Source: Pseudomonadota bacterium
GTDB taxonomy: Bacteria; Pseudomonadota; Alphaproteobacteria; Rhodobacterales; Rhodobacteraceae
DNA: 20,881 nt
Direction of reading: 5' to 3'
Assembly: GCA_027592105.1 (NCBI GenBank)
Contig: JAQCLA010000012.1
Coordinates: forward strand, 1 to 20,881
Both the position numbers and the translations under genes were made by a program. How positions within the stretch are numbered: the stretch's first letter is position 1; each line of letters starts with the position of its first letter. Below the pieces are notes generated by a model, which made no database searches, was not told where the DNA came from, and saw only the letters and a list, made by a program, of their open reading frames with translations. This document shows, one piece after another, positions 1 to 7,853 of this stretch.

Positions 1-807
1 CTGCTGCTCGGTCAGGCCAAGGGAATTGACCTGCACCCCATAGCGAAAACGGCGGTATTTCGGATCGCTGACGCCATAGCGGGTCTCGCAAATCTCGTCC
101 CAGAGATCCACAAAAGCGCGCATCTTGCACATCTCGGTGACAAAGCGGATGCCGGCGTTCACGAAGAACGAGATGCGTCCGACAAGGACCGGGAAATCAT
201 CCTCGGGCACGCGCGGGCGCAATTCATCGAGAACCGAGATCGCCGTCGCAAGCGCAAAGGCCAGTTCCTGCTCGGGCGTGGCCCCGGCCTCTTGCAGGTG
301 ATAGGAACACACGTTCATCGGGTTCCATTTCGGCACATTGGTATAGCAATACTCCGCCACATCCGCGATCATCGCGAGGCTGGGTTTGGGCGGACAGATA
401 TAGGTGCCGCGGCTGAGATATTCCTTGATCAGATCGTTCTGCACCGTGCCTTGCAATTGCGTGATGTCAGCGCCTTGCTGTTCGGCCACGGCGATATAAA
501 GCGCCAAAAGCCAAGGGGCCGTGGCGTTGATCGTCATCGAGGTATTCATCTGCTCAAGCGGGATCTGGTCGAACAAGGTCGCCATATCGCCCAAGTGGCA
601 GATCGGCACACCGACCTTGCCCACCTCGCCGCGCGCCAGCACATGGTCGCTGTCATAGCCCGTCTGCGTGGGCAGATCGAAAGCCACCGAAAGCCCAGTC
701 TGCCCCTTGGCAAGATTGCCCCGATACAGCGCGTTCGAGGCTGTGGCCGTGGAATGGCCGGCATAGGTGCGAATGAGCCAAGGATTATCGCGCGTGCGGG
801 CTGTCAT
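1..807 (-). CDS. ecm: Ethylmalonyl-CoA mutase, N-terminal part (runs off left edge)
   Basis: The complement reads as an open frame of 269 codons from an ATG at 807 to the window edge, without a stop. The product begins MTARTRDNPWLIRTYAGHST and continues with KGQTGLSVAFDLPTQTGYDSD, PLEQMNTSMTINATAPWLL, QNDLIKEYLSRGTYICPP and WNPMNVCSYHLQEAGATPEQ. These are hallmarks of the B12-dependent acyl-CoA mutase large domain and match what I remember of Rhodobacter ethylmalonyl-CoA mutase (Ecm, formerly MeaA) closely. Ecm converts (2R)-ethylmalonyl-CoA to (2S)-methylsuccinyl-CoA in the ethylmalonyl-CoA pathway for acetyl-CoA assimilation in the cytoplasm. The C-terminal cobalamin-binding domain (DxHxxG) lies outside the window. 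The start is supported by AGGAG about 8 nt upstream (ATAGGAGCCACCT before ATG). It is divergent from the dppB-like gene. The main alternative is methylmalonyl-CoA mutase, which I consider less likely because of the short N-terminus. Confidence 0.93.
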   Translation of the reverse strand, partial: MTARTRDNPWLIRTYAGHSTATASNALYRGNLAKGQTGLSVAFDLPTQTGYDSDHVLARGEVGKVGVPICHLGDMATLFDQIPLEQMNTSMTINATAPWLLALYIAVAEQQGADITQLQGTVQNDLIKEYLSRGTYICPPKPSLAMIADVAEYCYTNVPKWNPMNVCSYHLQEAGATPEQELAFALATAISVLDELRPRVPEDDFPVLVGRISFFVNAGIRFVTEMCKMRAFVDLWDEICETRYGVSDPKYRRFRYGVQVNSLGLTEQQ

Positions 808-852
808 AGGTGGCTCCTATCGTGCGTTCGGCAATAAGATTACGCTGGGACG

Positions 853-882
853 CGTATATTGAAAACATTATGACCTTGTCAA
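853..882 (-). promoter_or_regulatory. Candidate sigma70-type promoter for ecm
   Basis: On the minus strand TTGACA (877-882) is followed by an 18-nt spacer and TATACG (853-858). This predicts a start near 846 and a 5' leader of about 39 nt to the ecm ATG at 807. A perfect -35 box in an AT-rich island of the divergent intergenic region (808-955) makes this the best promoter there. No equally convincing promoter for the plus-strand permease gene was found in the same 148-bp gap. Confidence 0.6.
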
Positions 883-955
883 TTCGCTGCATCGCGGCAA
901 AACACGCGACAACTCCCCTCTGGCCCAGTTGCGCGCAGCAAGATAGCCTCGCGCC

Positions 956-1897
956 ATGCTGCGCTACATCCTCACCCGCGCTCTTTCTCTGGGGCTTAGC
1001 CTGATCTTGGCGAGCGTCGTGATCTTTGCGCTGATTGAGGTGATCCCCGGCGATCCGGCCAGCTACATGATGGGGCTGAACGCAACGCCCGAGAACCTTG
1101 CCGCACTCCGGGCCGAGCTTGGCCTCGATGCCGGGCCAATGGCGCGGTATCTCGCGTGGGTCGGCGGCATGCTCACCGGCGATTTCGGCATCTCCTACAC
1201 CTACCGGGTGCCGGTGGCCGATCTGGTGGCTGACCGCATCTGGGTTTCCCTGCCCTTGGCGATCTATGCGCTGACGCTATCCACTTTGATCGCCTTTCCC
1301 ATCGGCATCATCGCTGCCGCGCGGCGGGCCACTTGGGCCGATCACGGGATCATGGGGGCCACCCAGCTTGGCATCGCGGTGCCGAATTTCTGGTTCGCGA
1401 TGCTCTTGGTGTTGGTCTTCGCGGTCAATCTGCGCTGGTTCTCGGCGGGGGGCTTTCCCGGCTGGACCGATCCTGCCGCCGCGATCAAGGCGCTGACGCT
1501 GCCCGCGGTGGCACTGGCCCTGCCACAGGCCGCGATCCTTGCACGCGTCATGCGCTCGGCACTTTTGGACACGCTCGATCAAGATTACATCCGCACCGCG
1601 CGGGCCAAGGGGCTTTCGCGTGCGCAAACCATCCGCCGCCACGCGCTGCGCAATGCGCTGATCCCGGTGCTGACGATCATCGGGCTGCAATTCTCTTTCC
1701 TCATCGCGGGGGCGATCATCATCGAGAATGTCTTTTTCCTGCCCGGTCTTGGTCGGTTGATCTTTCAAGGCATCACCCAACGCGACCTGATCGTCGTGGA
1801 ATCGGTGACCATGCTCTTGGTTTTCGCGGTGATCCTCGTGACCTTTCTGGTCGATCTGGCCTATGCGCTGGTCGACCCAAGGCTGCGCCGCAAATGA
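956..1897 (+). CDS. ABC transporter permease, DppB/OppB type
   Basis: The 313-residue inner-membrane permease has the family features. It starts MLRYILTRALSLGLSLILAS, a first transmembrane helix preceded by few residues. It then has the periplasmic stretch VIPGDPASYMMGLNATPE and the conserved EAA-type cytoplasmic loop DYIRTARAKGLSRAQTIRRH near residues 203-222, which docks on the ATPase. It ends DLAYALVDPRLRRK. Length and ending are typical of dipeptide/oligopeptide/nickel permeases. The ATG at 956 has only a weak ribosome-binding site. The stop overlaps the next start (ATGA at 1894-1897), so it is probably translationally coupled to the partner permease. The substrate cannot be read from the sequence. 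The usual substrate-binding protein is absent from both sides. Confidence 0.9.
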   Translation: MLRYILTRALSLGLSLILASVVIFALIEVIPGDPASYMMGLNATPENLAALRAELGLDAGPMARYLAWVGGMLTGDFGISYTYRVPVADLVADRIWVSLPLAIYALTLSTLIAFPIGIIAAARRATWADHGIMGATQLGIAVPNFWFAMLLVLVFAVNLRWFSAGGFPGWTDPAAAIKALTLPAVALALPQAAILARVMRSALLDTLDQDYIRTARAKGLSRAQTIRRHALRNALIPVLTIIGLQFSFLIAGAIIIENVFFLPGLGRLIFQGITQRDLIVVESVTMLLVFAVILVTFLVDLAYALVDPRLRRK

Positions 1898-2718
1898 GCC
1901 GCCTGCCCACCGCCCTTTGGATCGGTGCCACCCTTTCCGGGGTATTTCTGATCGCCGCCCTGATCTCGCTGGTTTGGGTGCCCCATGCCGTCGATGGCGT
2001 CGCGATCGCCAACCGGCTACAGCCACCCTCGCCTGCGCATTGGCTTGGCACTGACCAGCTTGGGCGGGATCTGTTGTCGATGCTGATGGTCGGCGCACAG
2101 ACATCGCTTGCCGTGGCGGTGATCGCGGTGGGCATCGGCGTGGCGCTTGGCGTGCCGCTGGGCCTTGCCGCTGCCGCTAATCGGGGTGGTCTGCTCGACG
2201 AGGTCATCATGCGCGGTAATGACCTGATCTTTGCCTTCCCCAGCCTTGTGATCGCCATCCTGATCACCGCGCGCTACGGACCCTCGGCCAGCAATGCGAT
2301 CTTGGCGATCGGCATTTTCAATATCCCCGTCTTTGCCCGCGTGGCGCGCGGGGCGGCACTGCCCTTATGGACGCTCGATTATATCTTGGCCGCGCGCACG
2401 GCAGGTAAGGGCAAGATCCGTATCAGCGCCGAACATATCTTGCCCAATATCATGAACCTGCTGATCGTGCAGGCGACGATCCAATTCTCGCTGGGCATCT
2501 TGGCCGAGGCAGCATTGAGCTATGTAGGCCTTGGCGCGCAGCCGCCCATCCCAAGCTGGGGCCGGATGCTCGCCGAAGCACAGACGATGATCTACACCCA
2601 TCCTGTGCTGGCCGTGCTGCCGGGTCTGGCCATCGTGCTGATGGTTTTGGGACTAAACCTGATGGGCGATGGGCTGCGCGATCTGCTCGACCCCCGGCTC
2701 AGGCGGGGGCGGGCATGA
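1894..2718 (+). CDS. ABC transporter permease, DppC/OppC type
   Basis: The 274-residue partner permease starts at an ATG overlapping the dppB-like stop (ATGA). It has an N-terminal membrane helix (about residues 8-28). Next is the diagnostic periplasmic motif HWLGTDQLGRDLLSMLMVGA, seen in DppC/OppC/NikC proteins, and the EAA-type loop DYILAARTAGKGKIRISAEH. The C-terminus includes AALSYVGLGAQPPIPSWGRM and ends GDGLRDLLDPRLRRGRA. Together with the upstream permease it would form the translocation channel of a peptide/opine/nickel-family importer in the cytoplasmic membrane. The stop overlaps the start of the fused ATPase (ATGA at 2715-2718). A longer in-frame extension further upstream is possible on open-frame grounds but has no family support. 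Confidence 0.92.
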   Translation: MSRLPTALWIGATLSGVFLIAALISLVWVPHAVDGVAIANRLQPPSPAHWLGTDQLGRDLLSMLMVGAQTSLAVAVIAVGIGVALGVPLGLAAAANRGGLLDEVIMRGNDLIFAFPSLVIAILITARYGPSASNAILAIGIFNIPVFARVARGAALPLWTLDYILAARTAGKGKIRISAEHILPNIMNLLIVQATIQFSLGILAEAALSYVGLGAQPPIPSWGRMLAEAQTMIYTHPVLAVLPGLAIVLMVLGLNLMGDGLRDLLDPRLRRGRA

Positions 2719-4292
2719 TCGCGCTCGACCACCTCTCGCTCAGCATCCACGGCACGCCGATCTTGCGCGACGTGTCGCTTGATCTCGCACCGGGCGAGAT
2801 CATGGGCCTTGTGGGCGAAAGCGGGTCGGGCAAATCCATGACCGCGCTGGCCATCATGGGGCTCTTGCCGCAAGGCGCGCGCGCCACGGGTGCCATACGG
2901 CTTGATGGCGCCGATCTCTTGACCCAAAGCGAGGCACAGCTTTGCGCCATGCGGGGCAATCAGATCGGGATGATTTTTCAAGAACCCATGACCGCGCTCA
3001 ACCCGGTGCAGACCATCGGCGATCAGGTGGCCGAGACGCTGATCATCCACGGTAAGGCCAGCCGGGCTGAGGCGCAGCGCATCGCGCGTGACCGGCTCGA
3101 CCGGGTGGGGCTGTCGCAGATCGCGCTGGCGCGGTTTCCCCATGAGCTGTCGGGCGGCCAGCGCCAGCGGGCCTGCATCGCCGCGGCCATCGCGCGCAAC
3201 CCGCGGCTGTTGATCGCCGATGAACCGACGACAGCGCTTGATGTCACGACACAGGCGCAGATCCTCGATCTGCTCAAATCACTGGTGACCCATGAGGGTA
3301 TGGCGCTTTTGCTCATCACCCATGACCTTGCCGTGGTGGCCGACATGGCCGACCGGATCGGCGTGATGCAATCGGGCCAGATCGTCGAGATGGGACCAAC
3401 GGCGCATGTTTTGGCCGAACGCCACCACCCCTACACAGCCGCCCTTTTCGCGGCCTCGTCGCATCGGCCCACCCGCACGGCACAGCCCGCACCAGAGCCG
3501 CTTTTGTGCGTCGAGAATGTCATACGCAGCTATCCCGGCCCCCGCCGTGGCCTGCGCCGTGGACCAGCGGTTGCGGCGGTCGATGATGTCAGCTTTACGC
3601 TGCACAAGGGCGAAAGCCTGGGCCTAGTGGGGGAAAGCGGCTGTGGGAAATCCACGCTTACCCGCGCGATCCTTGGGCTCGACCCGGTCCAAGGCGGCGA
3701 TATCCAGATCTTTGGCCAGTCCATCGTGCCGCGAATGCCCGCAGCACTCAGGGCGGGTATCCAGGTCGTATTCCAAGACCCCTACGGCAGCTTCAACCCC
3801 CGCTGGCGTGTCGAGAAGATCGTGGCCGAGCCCTTTCACCTCTTGGCCAACGCACCGAAAGGCCGCGCGCGCCGCGACGGCGTGGCCGAGGCGCTCAGTG
3901 CCGTGCGGCTATCACCGGGTGACATGGTGAAATACCCCCATGAGTTTTCGGGCGGCCAGCGGCAGCGCATCGCGATTGCCCGCGCGCTGATCACGCGGCC
4001 CAAGATCTTGGTGCTGGACGAGGCGGTCTCGGCGCTCGATGTTTCGGTACGCGCGCGCATCCTTGACCTTCTGGCCGCGTTGCAAGGCGAATTAGGTCTG
4101 TCTTACCTGTTCATCTCGCATGATCTGACGGTCGTGCGCGCGATCACCGACCGGGTTTTGGTGATGCAGGCAGGGCAGATCGTCGAGGAAGGGCCAACCA
4201 CACAGGTCTTTGACGCGCCCCAGCATCCCTATACGCGCCAACTCATCACAGCCGCCCCACGGCTTCCCGATCTGGAAAGGGCTATCGCATGA
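2715..4292 (+). CDS. Fused two-domain ABC ATPase (DppD-DppF type)
   Basis: The 525-residue protein carries two complete ABC ATPase domains in one chain. Domain 1 has Walker A GESGSGKS (34-41), Q-loop FQEPMTALNP, signature LSGGQRQR (145-152), Walker B LLIADEP and H203. Domain 2 has GESGCGKS (306-313), Q-loop FQDPYGSFNPR, signature FSGGQRQR (411-418), Walker B ILVLDE (431-436) and H469. Each domain ends in the oligopeptide-family motif HPYTxxL (about 238-244 and near the C-terminus). This is the usual DppD-DppF/GsiA-type fusion, which energises the two permeases from the cytoplasmic side. Walker B of domain 2 reads DEAVSALD rather than DEPTSALD, a common and functional variant. The start overlaps the permease stop (ATGA) and the stop overlaps the aldehyde dehydrogenase start (ATGA at 4289-4292). 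Confidence 0.93.
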   Translation: MIALDHLSLSIHGTPILRDVSLDLAPGEIMGLVGESGSGKSMTALAIMGLLPQGARATGAIRLDGADLLTQSEAQLCAMRGNQIGMIFQEPMTALNPVQTIGDQVAETLIIHGKASRAEAQRIARDRLDRVGLSQIALARFPHELSGGQRQRACIAAAIARNPRLLIADEPTTALDVTTQAQILDLLKSLVTHEGMALLLITHDLAVVADMADRIGVMQSGQIVEMGPTAHVLAERHHPYTAALFAASSHRPTRTAQPAPEPLLCVENVIRSYPGPRRGLRRGPAVAAVDDVSFTLHKGESLGLVGESGCGKSTLTRAILGLDPVQGGDIQIFGQSIVPRMPAALRAGIQVVFQDPYGSFNPRWRVEKIVAEPFHLLANAPKGRARRDGVAEALSAVRLSPGDMVKYPHEFSGGQRQRIAIARALITRPKILVLDEAVSALDVSVRARILDLLAALQGELGLSYLFISHDLTVVRAITDRVLVMQAGQIVEEGPTTQVFDAPQHPYTRQLITAAPRLPDLERAIA

Positions 4293-5734
4293 CACCTTGG
4301 TTCGACCCATCGCTTGTTTTCATCGGCGGCGCATGGTGCGCCCCTGCCAGCGGCGACACCCTCCCCGTGATCGACCCCTCGACGGGCGATGAGATCGCGC
4401 GCATCGCGCGCGGCACCAGCGCCGATATCGACGCCGCCGTGATCGCTGCTGAAGCTGCATTGGCGGGTGAATGGGGCGCTTTGCCCGCCTTTGAACGCGG
4501 CCGGATCTTGGCGCGGCTCGGCCAGTTGATCCTTGATCATATCGAACAGCTTTCCGCGATGGAGGCCGCCGATGTCGGCAAACCGCTGACGCAGGCGCGC
4601 AATGATGTGATCGCCATGGCGCGCTATTGCGAATTCTACGCAGGCGCGGCCGACAAGCTGATGGGCGAGACGATCCCGTTCCAAAGCGGCTTTACCGTTT
4701 ATACCTTGCGCGAACCCCATGGCGTCACGGGCCATATCGTGCCGTGGAACTACCCGATGCAGATCATCGGCCGCTCGGTCGGTGCCGCACTGGCGGCTGG
4801 CAACGCCTGTGTTCTGAAACCCGCGGAAGAGGCGTGCTTGACCGCACTCGCCTTTGCCGATCTGGCCCGCCAAGCGGGGCTGCCGCCGGGTGCGCTCAAT
4901 GTCGTGCCGGGCTTGGGGGCGGAAGCAGGGGCCGCGCTGACCGCCCATCCCGGCATCCGGCATATCTCTTTTACCGGTTCCGTCGCCACGGGCCGCAAGG
5001 TGCAAGCGGCGGCTGCCGAGAACGTCGTGCCTGTGACGCTTGAGTTGGGCGGTAAATCCCCGCAACTGGTCTTTGCCGATGCCGATCTGGATGCGGCCCT
5101 GCCCTATCTGGTCAATGCGGGTATTCAGAACGCGGGCCAGACCTGTTCGGCCTCCTCGCGCATCCTTGTCGAACAGTCCATTTATGCGGAAGTCTGCGAA
5201 AGAATGGCCGAGGCCTATCGCGGCCTGAGCGTTGGCCCCGCCACCGCCGATCTGCGGGTTGGGCCGCTCATCTCGGCCCGGCAAAAGGGCATCGTTGAAC
5301 GGTATCTGGCCATGGCCGACCCCGCCCAGATCCTTGCGCGCGGCCAGCTTGCCTCCGACCTACCGCCGGGCGGCCATTACATCGCCCCGGCGCTCATCGC
5401 AGGCCCCGGCCCCGATCATGTTCTTGCACAAGAAGAGATTTTCGGCCCGGTCCAGATCATCTTACCCTTCGTGGATGAGGCCGACGCCATCCGCATCGCC
5501 AATGGCACGGCCTATGGGCTTGTCGCCTCGGTCTGGTCGCGCGATGGGGGGCGGCAAATGCGATTGGCGAAAAAGCTGCGCGCGGGACAGGTTTTCTTGA
5601 ACAATTACGGCGCGGCGGGTGGCGTCGAATTGCCATTCGGCGGCACCGGCCTGTCGGGTCATGGACGCGAAAAAGGGTTCGAGGCGCTTTATGCCATGAC
5701 GGGCCTGAAAACCGTGGCGGCCCTTCATGGGTAA
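4289..5734 (+). CDS. NAD(P)-dependent aldehyde dehydrogenase
   Basis: This is a 481-residue member of the classical ALDH superfamily, cytoplasmic, oxidising an aldehyde to a carboxylate with NAD(P)+. Visible motifs are VPWNYPMQ with Asn154, KPAE with Lys177 for cofactor binding, FTGSVATG (about 228-235), general base Glu252 in LELGGKSP, and catalytic Cys286 in NAGQTCSASSR. The C-terminal EEIFGPV and LPFGGTGLSGHGREKG motifs are intact, so the enzyme should be active. It resembles betaine-aldehyde and gamma-aminobutyraldehyde-type dehydrogenases, but the substrate cannot be fixed. The ATGA overlap with the ABC ATPase ties it to the transporter. A 72-nt gap follows before the next gene, so the second half of the cluster may have its own start site. 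Confidence 0.92.
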   Translation: MTPWFDPSLVFIGGAWCAPASGDTLPVIDPSTGDEIARIARGTSADIDAAVIAAEAALAGEWGALPAFERGRILARLGQLILDHIEQLSAMEAADVGKPLTQARNDVIAMARYCEFYAGAADKLMGETIPFQSGFTVYTLREPHGVTGHIVPWNYPMQIIGRSVGAALAAGNACVLKPAEEACLTALAFADLARQAGLPPGALNVVPGLGAEAGAALTAHPGIRHISFTGSVATGRKVQAAAAENVVPVTLELGGKSPQLVFADADLDAALPYLVNAGIQNAGQTCSASSRILVEQSIYAEVCERMAEAYRGLSVGPATADLRVGPLISARQKGIVERYLAMADPAQILARGQLASDLPPGGHYIAPALIAGPGPDHVLAQEEIFGPVQIILPFVDEADAIRIANGTAYGLVASVWSRDGGRQMRLAKKLRAGQVFLNNYGAAGGVELPFGGTGLSGHGREKGFEALYAMTGLKTVAALHG

Positions 5735-5806
5735 GGCGCGCGCGGGTTGGGCATGGACGCCTTGCCGCCCGCCCGCTAGGCTTGCCCTGACCCCAAGGCT
5801 GGAGCG

Positions 5807-6349
5807 ATGATGAAGCTTGGCAAATTCCCCACCTTTTTCCTGCTGATGGCGCTGGCGGCCTGTGCAGCGGCGATCTTCGGCGCGCTGCATAATCAACTCA
5901 GCTACACGGTCGGCCCCGACTATTTTCACAGTTTGAAGTTCGCCCAATTCGCCATCCCGCCCGAGATGTCGCCCCGTCTTGGGGCGGCTTTGGTGGGGAT
6001 GCAGGCTAGCTGGTGGATGGGGGCGGCCGTGGCTTTGCCGGCCTTTGCCTATGGGCTGTTGAGCATGCCGAATGCGCAAAGCTATCTGGCCGCAGGGATC
6101 GGCGCGATCGGGCTTGTGATCATGCTGGCGACAATGGCGGCTTTCGCCGGGCTGATCGGCGGGCTGATCGCCGATGCCACGGGCCTGCTCGATGCGTCCC
6201 TGACCCCGCCCGAAGGTGTGGATCGTTCCGATTTCCTGCGCGCGGGTTTCATGCATGAGGCAGCTTATATCGCGGGGGCCTTGGGTGCGCTTGTGGCATT
6301 CTGGCCGATCCGACGCGCGCGCGGGCTTGACCTGCGCAGGGCGGGCTGA
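5807..6349 (+). CDS. Conserved four-helix membrane protein, function unknown
   Basis: The 180-residue protein is hydrophobic, with about four membrane segments (roughly residues 8-28, 62-86, 95-125 and 148-166). Between the first two lies a soluble stretch containing LHNQLSYTVGPDYFHSLKFA. I recognise this pattern, H(N/D)Q(L/I)SYT-x-x-P-(D/E)YF followed by a KF-x-QF segment and a WWMG motif, from uncharacterised membrane proteins spread over several bacterial phyla. No function is known to me. ATGs at 5807 and 5810 are both possible. GGAG at 5801-5804 is better spaced for 5810, while AAGG at 5795-5798 fits 5807. The gene follows the aldehyde dehydrogenase after 72 nt and precedes the thioesterase by 4 nt. 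Confidence 0.8.
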   Translation: MMKLGKFPTFFLLMALAACAAAIFGALHNQLSYTVGPDYFHSLKFAQFAIPPEMSPRLGAALVGMQASWWMGAAVALPAFAYGLLSMPNAQSYLAAGIGAIGLVIMLATMAAFAGLIGGLIADATGLLDASLTPPEGVDRSDFLRAGFMHEAAYIAGALGALVAFWPIRRARGLDLRRAG

Positions 6350-6353
6350 CGCG

Positions 6354-6776
6354 ATGGAGACGCTGCGCCGCCCCGTCGGGCCACGCGATTGCGATATCCT
6401 CGGGCATATGAATGTCGCAGCCTATATCGAGGCGGTGTCCGATGCGATGTTCGCCCTGCAAACCGCCGTGGGTCTTGACCGCAAAACGATGGACAGCACA
6501 TGCCGGTCATTCGTCGCCGCCCATATCGCAGCCGATTACAAAGCCGAGATGTTGGCGGGCGATGTCTTTACACTACACAGCCATGTGCAAAATCTAGGCA
6601 CAAAATCGGCGCGTTTTGCCCATCGGATGATCCGTATGAGCGATGGGGCGACCGTATTTGAGGCCGAGAATACCTCGGTCTTTTTCGATCTCGAGGCGCG
6701 GCGCGCCGTCGCGATCCCCGATGATCTGCGCCATGCTTTGGACCGCTTGAGAGAGGAACCAACAGATGAGACTTGA
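6354..6776 (+). CDS. Hot-dog fold acyl-CoA thioesterase (4HBT family)
   Basis: The 140-residue protein has the compact hot-dog thioesterase plan. Near the N-terminus is RDCDILGHMNVAAYIEAVSD, in which Asp in the D-x-x-GHMN motif is the catalytic acid of 4-hydroxybenzoyl-CoA thioesterase-like enzymes and GHMN caps the central helix. Later are the strand elements YKAEMLAGDVFTLHSHV and ENTSVFFDLEARRAVAIPDD. Such enzymes hydrolyse acyl-CoA thioesters in the cytoplasm; the acyl group here is unknown. The ATG at 6354 is 4 nt after the membrane protein stop. Its 3' end overlaps the SDR gene by 11 nt, consistent with one transcript. It could supply a CoA-release step for the pathway encoded here, but this is inference from the neighbours. 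Confidence 0.85.
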   Translation: METLRRPVGPRDCDILGHMNVAAYIEAVSDAMFALQTAVGLDRKTMDSTCRSFVAAHIAADYKAEMLAGDVFTLHSHVQNLGTKSARFAHRMIRMSDGATVFEAENTSVFFDLEARRAVAIPDDLRHALDRLREEPTDET

Positions 6777-7506
6777 GGGCAAAACCGCCATCGTGACCGG
6801 TGCGGGTTCGGGCTTTGGCGCGGGCATCGCGCGGATTTTCGCGCGCGAAGGGGCGCAAGTGATGGTGGCCGATATCAACGCCACTGCAGCACTTGCCATC
6901 GCCGACGAGATCGGCGGGATTGCTTGCACTGTCGATGTCGCCAATGGCGCCTCTGTCGCCGCAATGGCCAAGGCCGCGCATGATGCATGGGGGCGCATCG
7001 ACATTTTGGTCAATAACGCGGGCATCACACATCTACCGCAACCGATGGAAGATGTGAGCGAGGCAGAGTTTGACCGCGTTCTGGCCGTCAACGCCAAATC
7101 CGTCTATCTCACCGCGCGCGAGATCGTGCCGGGAATGAAGGCAGCGGGCAAAGGCGCGATCCTCAACATCGCGTCCACCGCGGGGCTCAGCCCACGCCCG
7201 CGCCTCAACTGGTACAATGCCTCCAAGGGTTGGATGATCACCGCGACCAAGACCATGGCGGTTGAGCTTGCCCCCGCAGGCGTCCGCGTCAACGCGCTTT
7301 GCCCCGTGGCAGGCGAGACGCCGTTGCTCGCCAGCTTCATGGGCGAGGATACGCCCGAGATGCGGGCCAAGTTCCTGTCCACCATTCCTCTAGGGCGTTT
7401 CTCGACACCAGATGACATGGGCGAAGCTGCGGCCTTCCTTTGCTCCGACGCCGCCTCCATGATCACCGGGGTGGCGATGGAGGTCGATGGGGGCCGCTGC
7501 ATATGA
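6766..7506 (+). CDS. Short-chain dehydrogenase/reductase (classical SDR)
   Basis: This 246-residue classical SDR has the Rossmann motif TGAGSGFG (11-18), Asp at the end of beta-2 (VADI, about residue 36, which favours NAD(H) over NADP(H)), NNAG (83-86), active-site Ser137, Tyr150 and Lys154 (YNASK), and the C-terminal GVAMEVDGG that closes the fold. It would interconvert an alcohol and a carbonyl in the cytoplasm. SDRs of this kind are sold under many names (3-oxoacyl-ACP reductase-like, glucose 1-dehydrogenase-like) and substrate assignment from sequence is unreliable. The start has a good GAGAGGA site 8 nt upstream, inside the thioesterase gene. The stop overlaps the next start (ATGA at 7503-7506). 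Confidence 0.9.
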   Translation: MRLEGKTAIVTGAGSGFGAGIARIFAREGAQVMVADINATAALAIADEIGGIACTVDVANGASVAAMAKAAHDAWGRIDILVNNAGITHLPQPMEDVSEAEFDRVLAVNAKSVYLTAREIVPGMKAAGKGAILNIASTAGLSPRPRLNWYNASKGWMITATKTMAVELAPAGVRVNALCPVAGETPLLASFMGEDTPEMRAKFLSTIPLGRFSTPDDMGEAAAFLCSDAASMITGVAMEVDGGRCI

Positions 7507-7853
7507 GCGGCTTTACCCGCCATGACCTGCCTTGCGATATCGTCGTGCATGCGGGCAATTTCGCGGGCCAGCCCGCGGCTTTCGCCTATCTGCTCACCCA
7601 TTGCCCCGAACTTGACCTCGAACATGTCGAAGTGATCCGCGAGCGCCCCACAACCCGGCTTCAAGCGCGGTTCGATGCTGAAACATCCGATGAGATCGCG
7701 ACCGCAGGCGGGGCTTGGAACACGCTCATCTTGATCTTGCCCGCCGCCTATACCGGGCTCGACTGTCCATTGGCCGATACCGCCACCCTGCCCCGACTTG
7801 GGCTATGGCGTGGGCGCATCCCGCATCTTGTTCCCGACCGAGGCACACCATGA
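7503..7853 (+). CDS. Unrecognised 116-residue protein embedded between SDR and P1 peptidase
   Basis: I do not recognise this protein. It starts at an ATG overlapping the SDR stop (ATGA) and its own stop overlaps the P1 peptidase ATG (ATGA at 7850-7853), so it is almost certainly translated as part of the operon. The product begins MSGFTRHDLPCDIVVHAGNF and ends GRIPHLVPDRGTP. It is soluble-looking, with no signal peptide and no long hydrophobic segment apart from a short NTLILILPAAY stretch near residues 77-87. Two cysteines (C11, C35) and a third in LDCP (C91) are present. An upstream in-frame extension would overlap the SDR gene and is not needed. By position it could be a partner or accessory of the self-cleaving peptidase; this is inference only. 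Confidence 0.7.
   Translation: MSGFTRHDLPCDIVVHAGNFAGQPAAFAYLLTHCPELDLEHVEVIRERPTTRLQARFDAETSDEIATAGGAWNTLILILPAAYTGLDCPLADTATLPRLGLWRGRIPHLVPDRGTP

Noticed and set aside
1277..2104. Long open frame antisense to the permease genes
   Set aside because: It is rich in Arg/Gln/His/Asp low-complexity sequence without family motifs, typical of a high-GC shadow frame opposite well-supported ABC permeases.
4229..5284. A 351-codon open frame antisense to the aldehyde dehydrogenase gene
   Set aside because: The sense strand carries complete ALDH motifs. The antisense product has no recognisable domain and shows codon-mirror composition.
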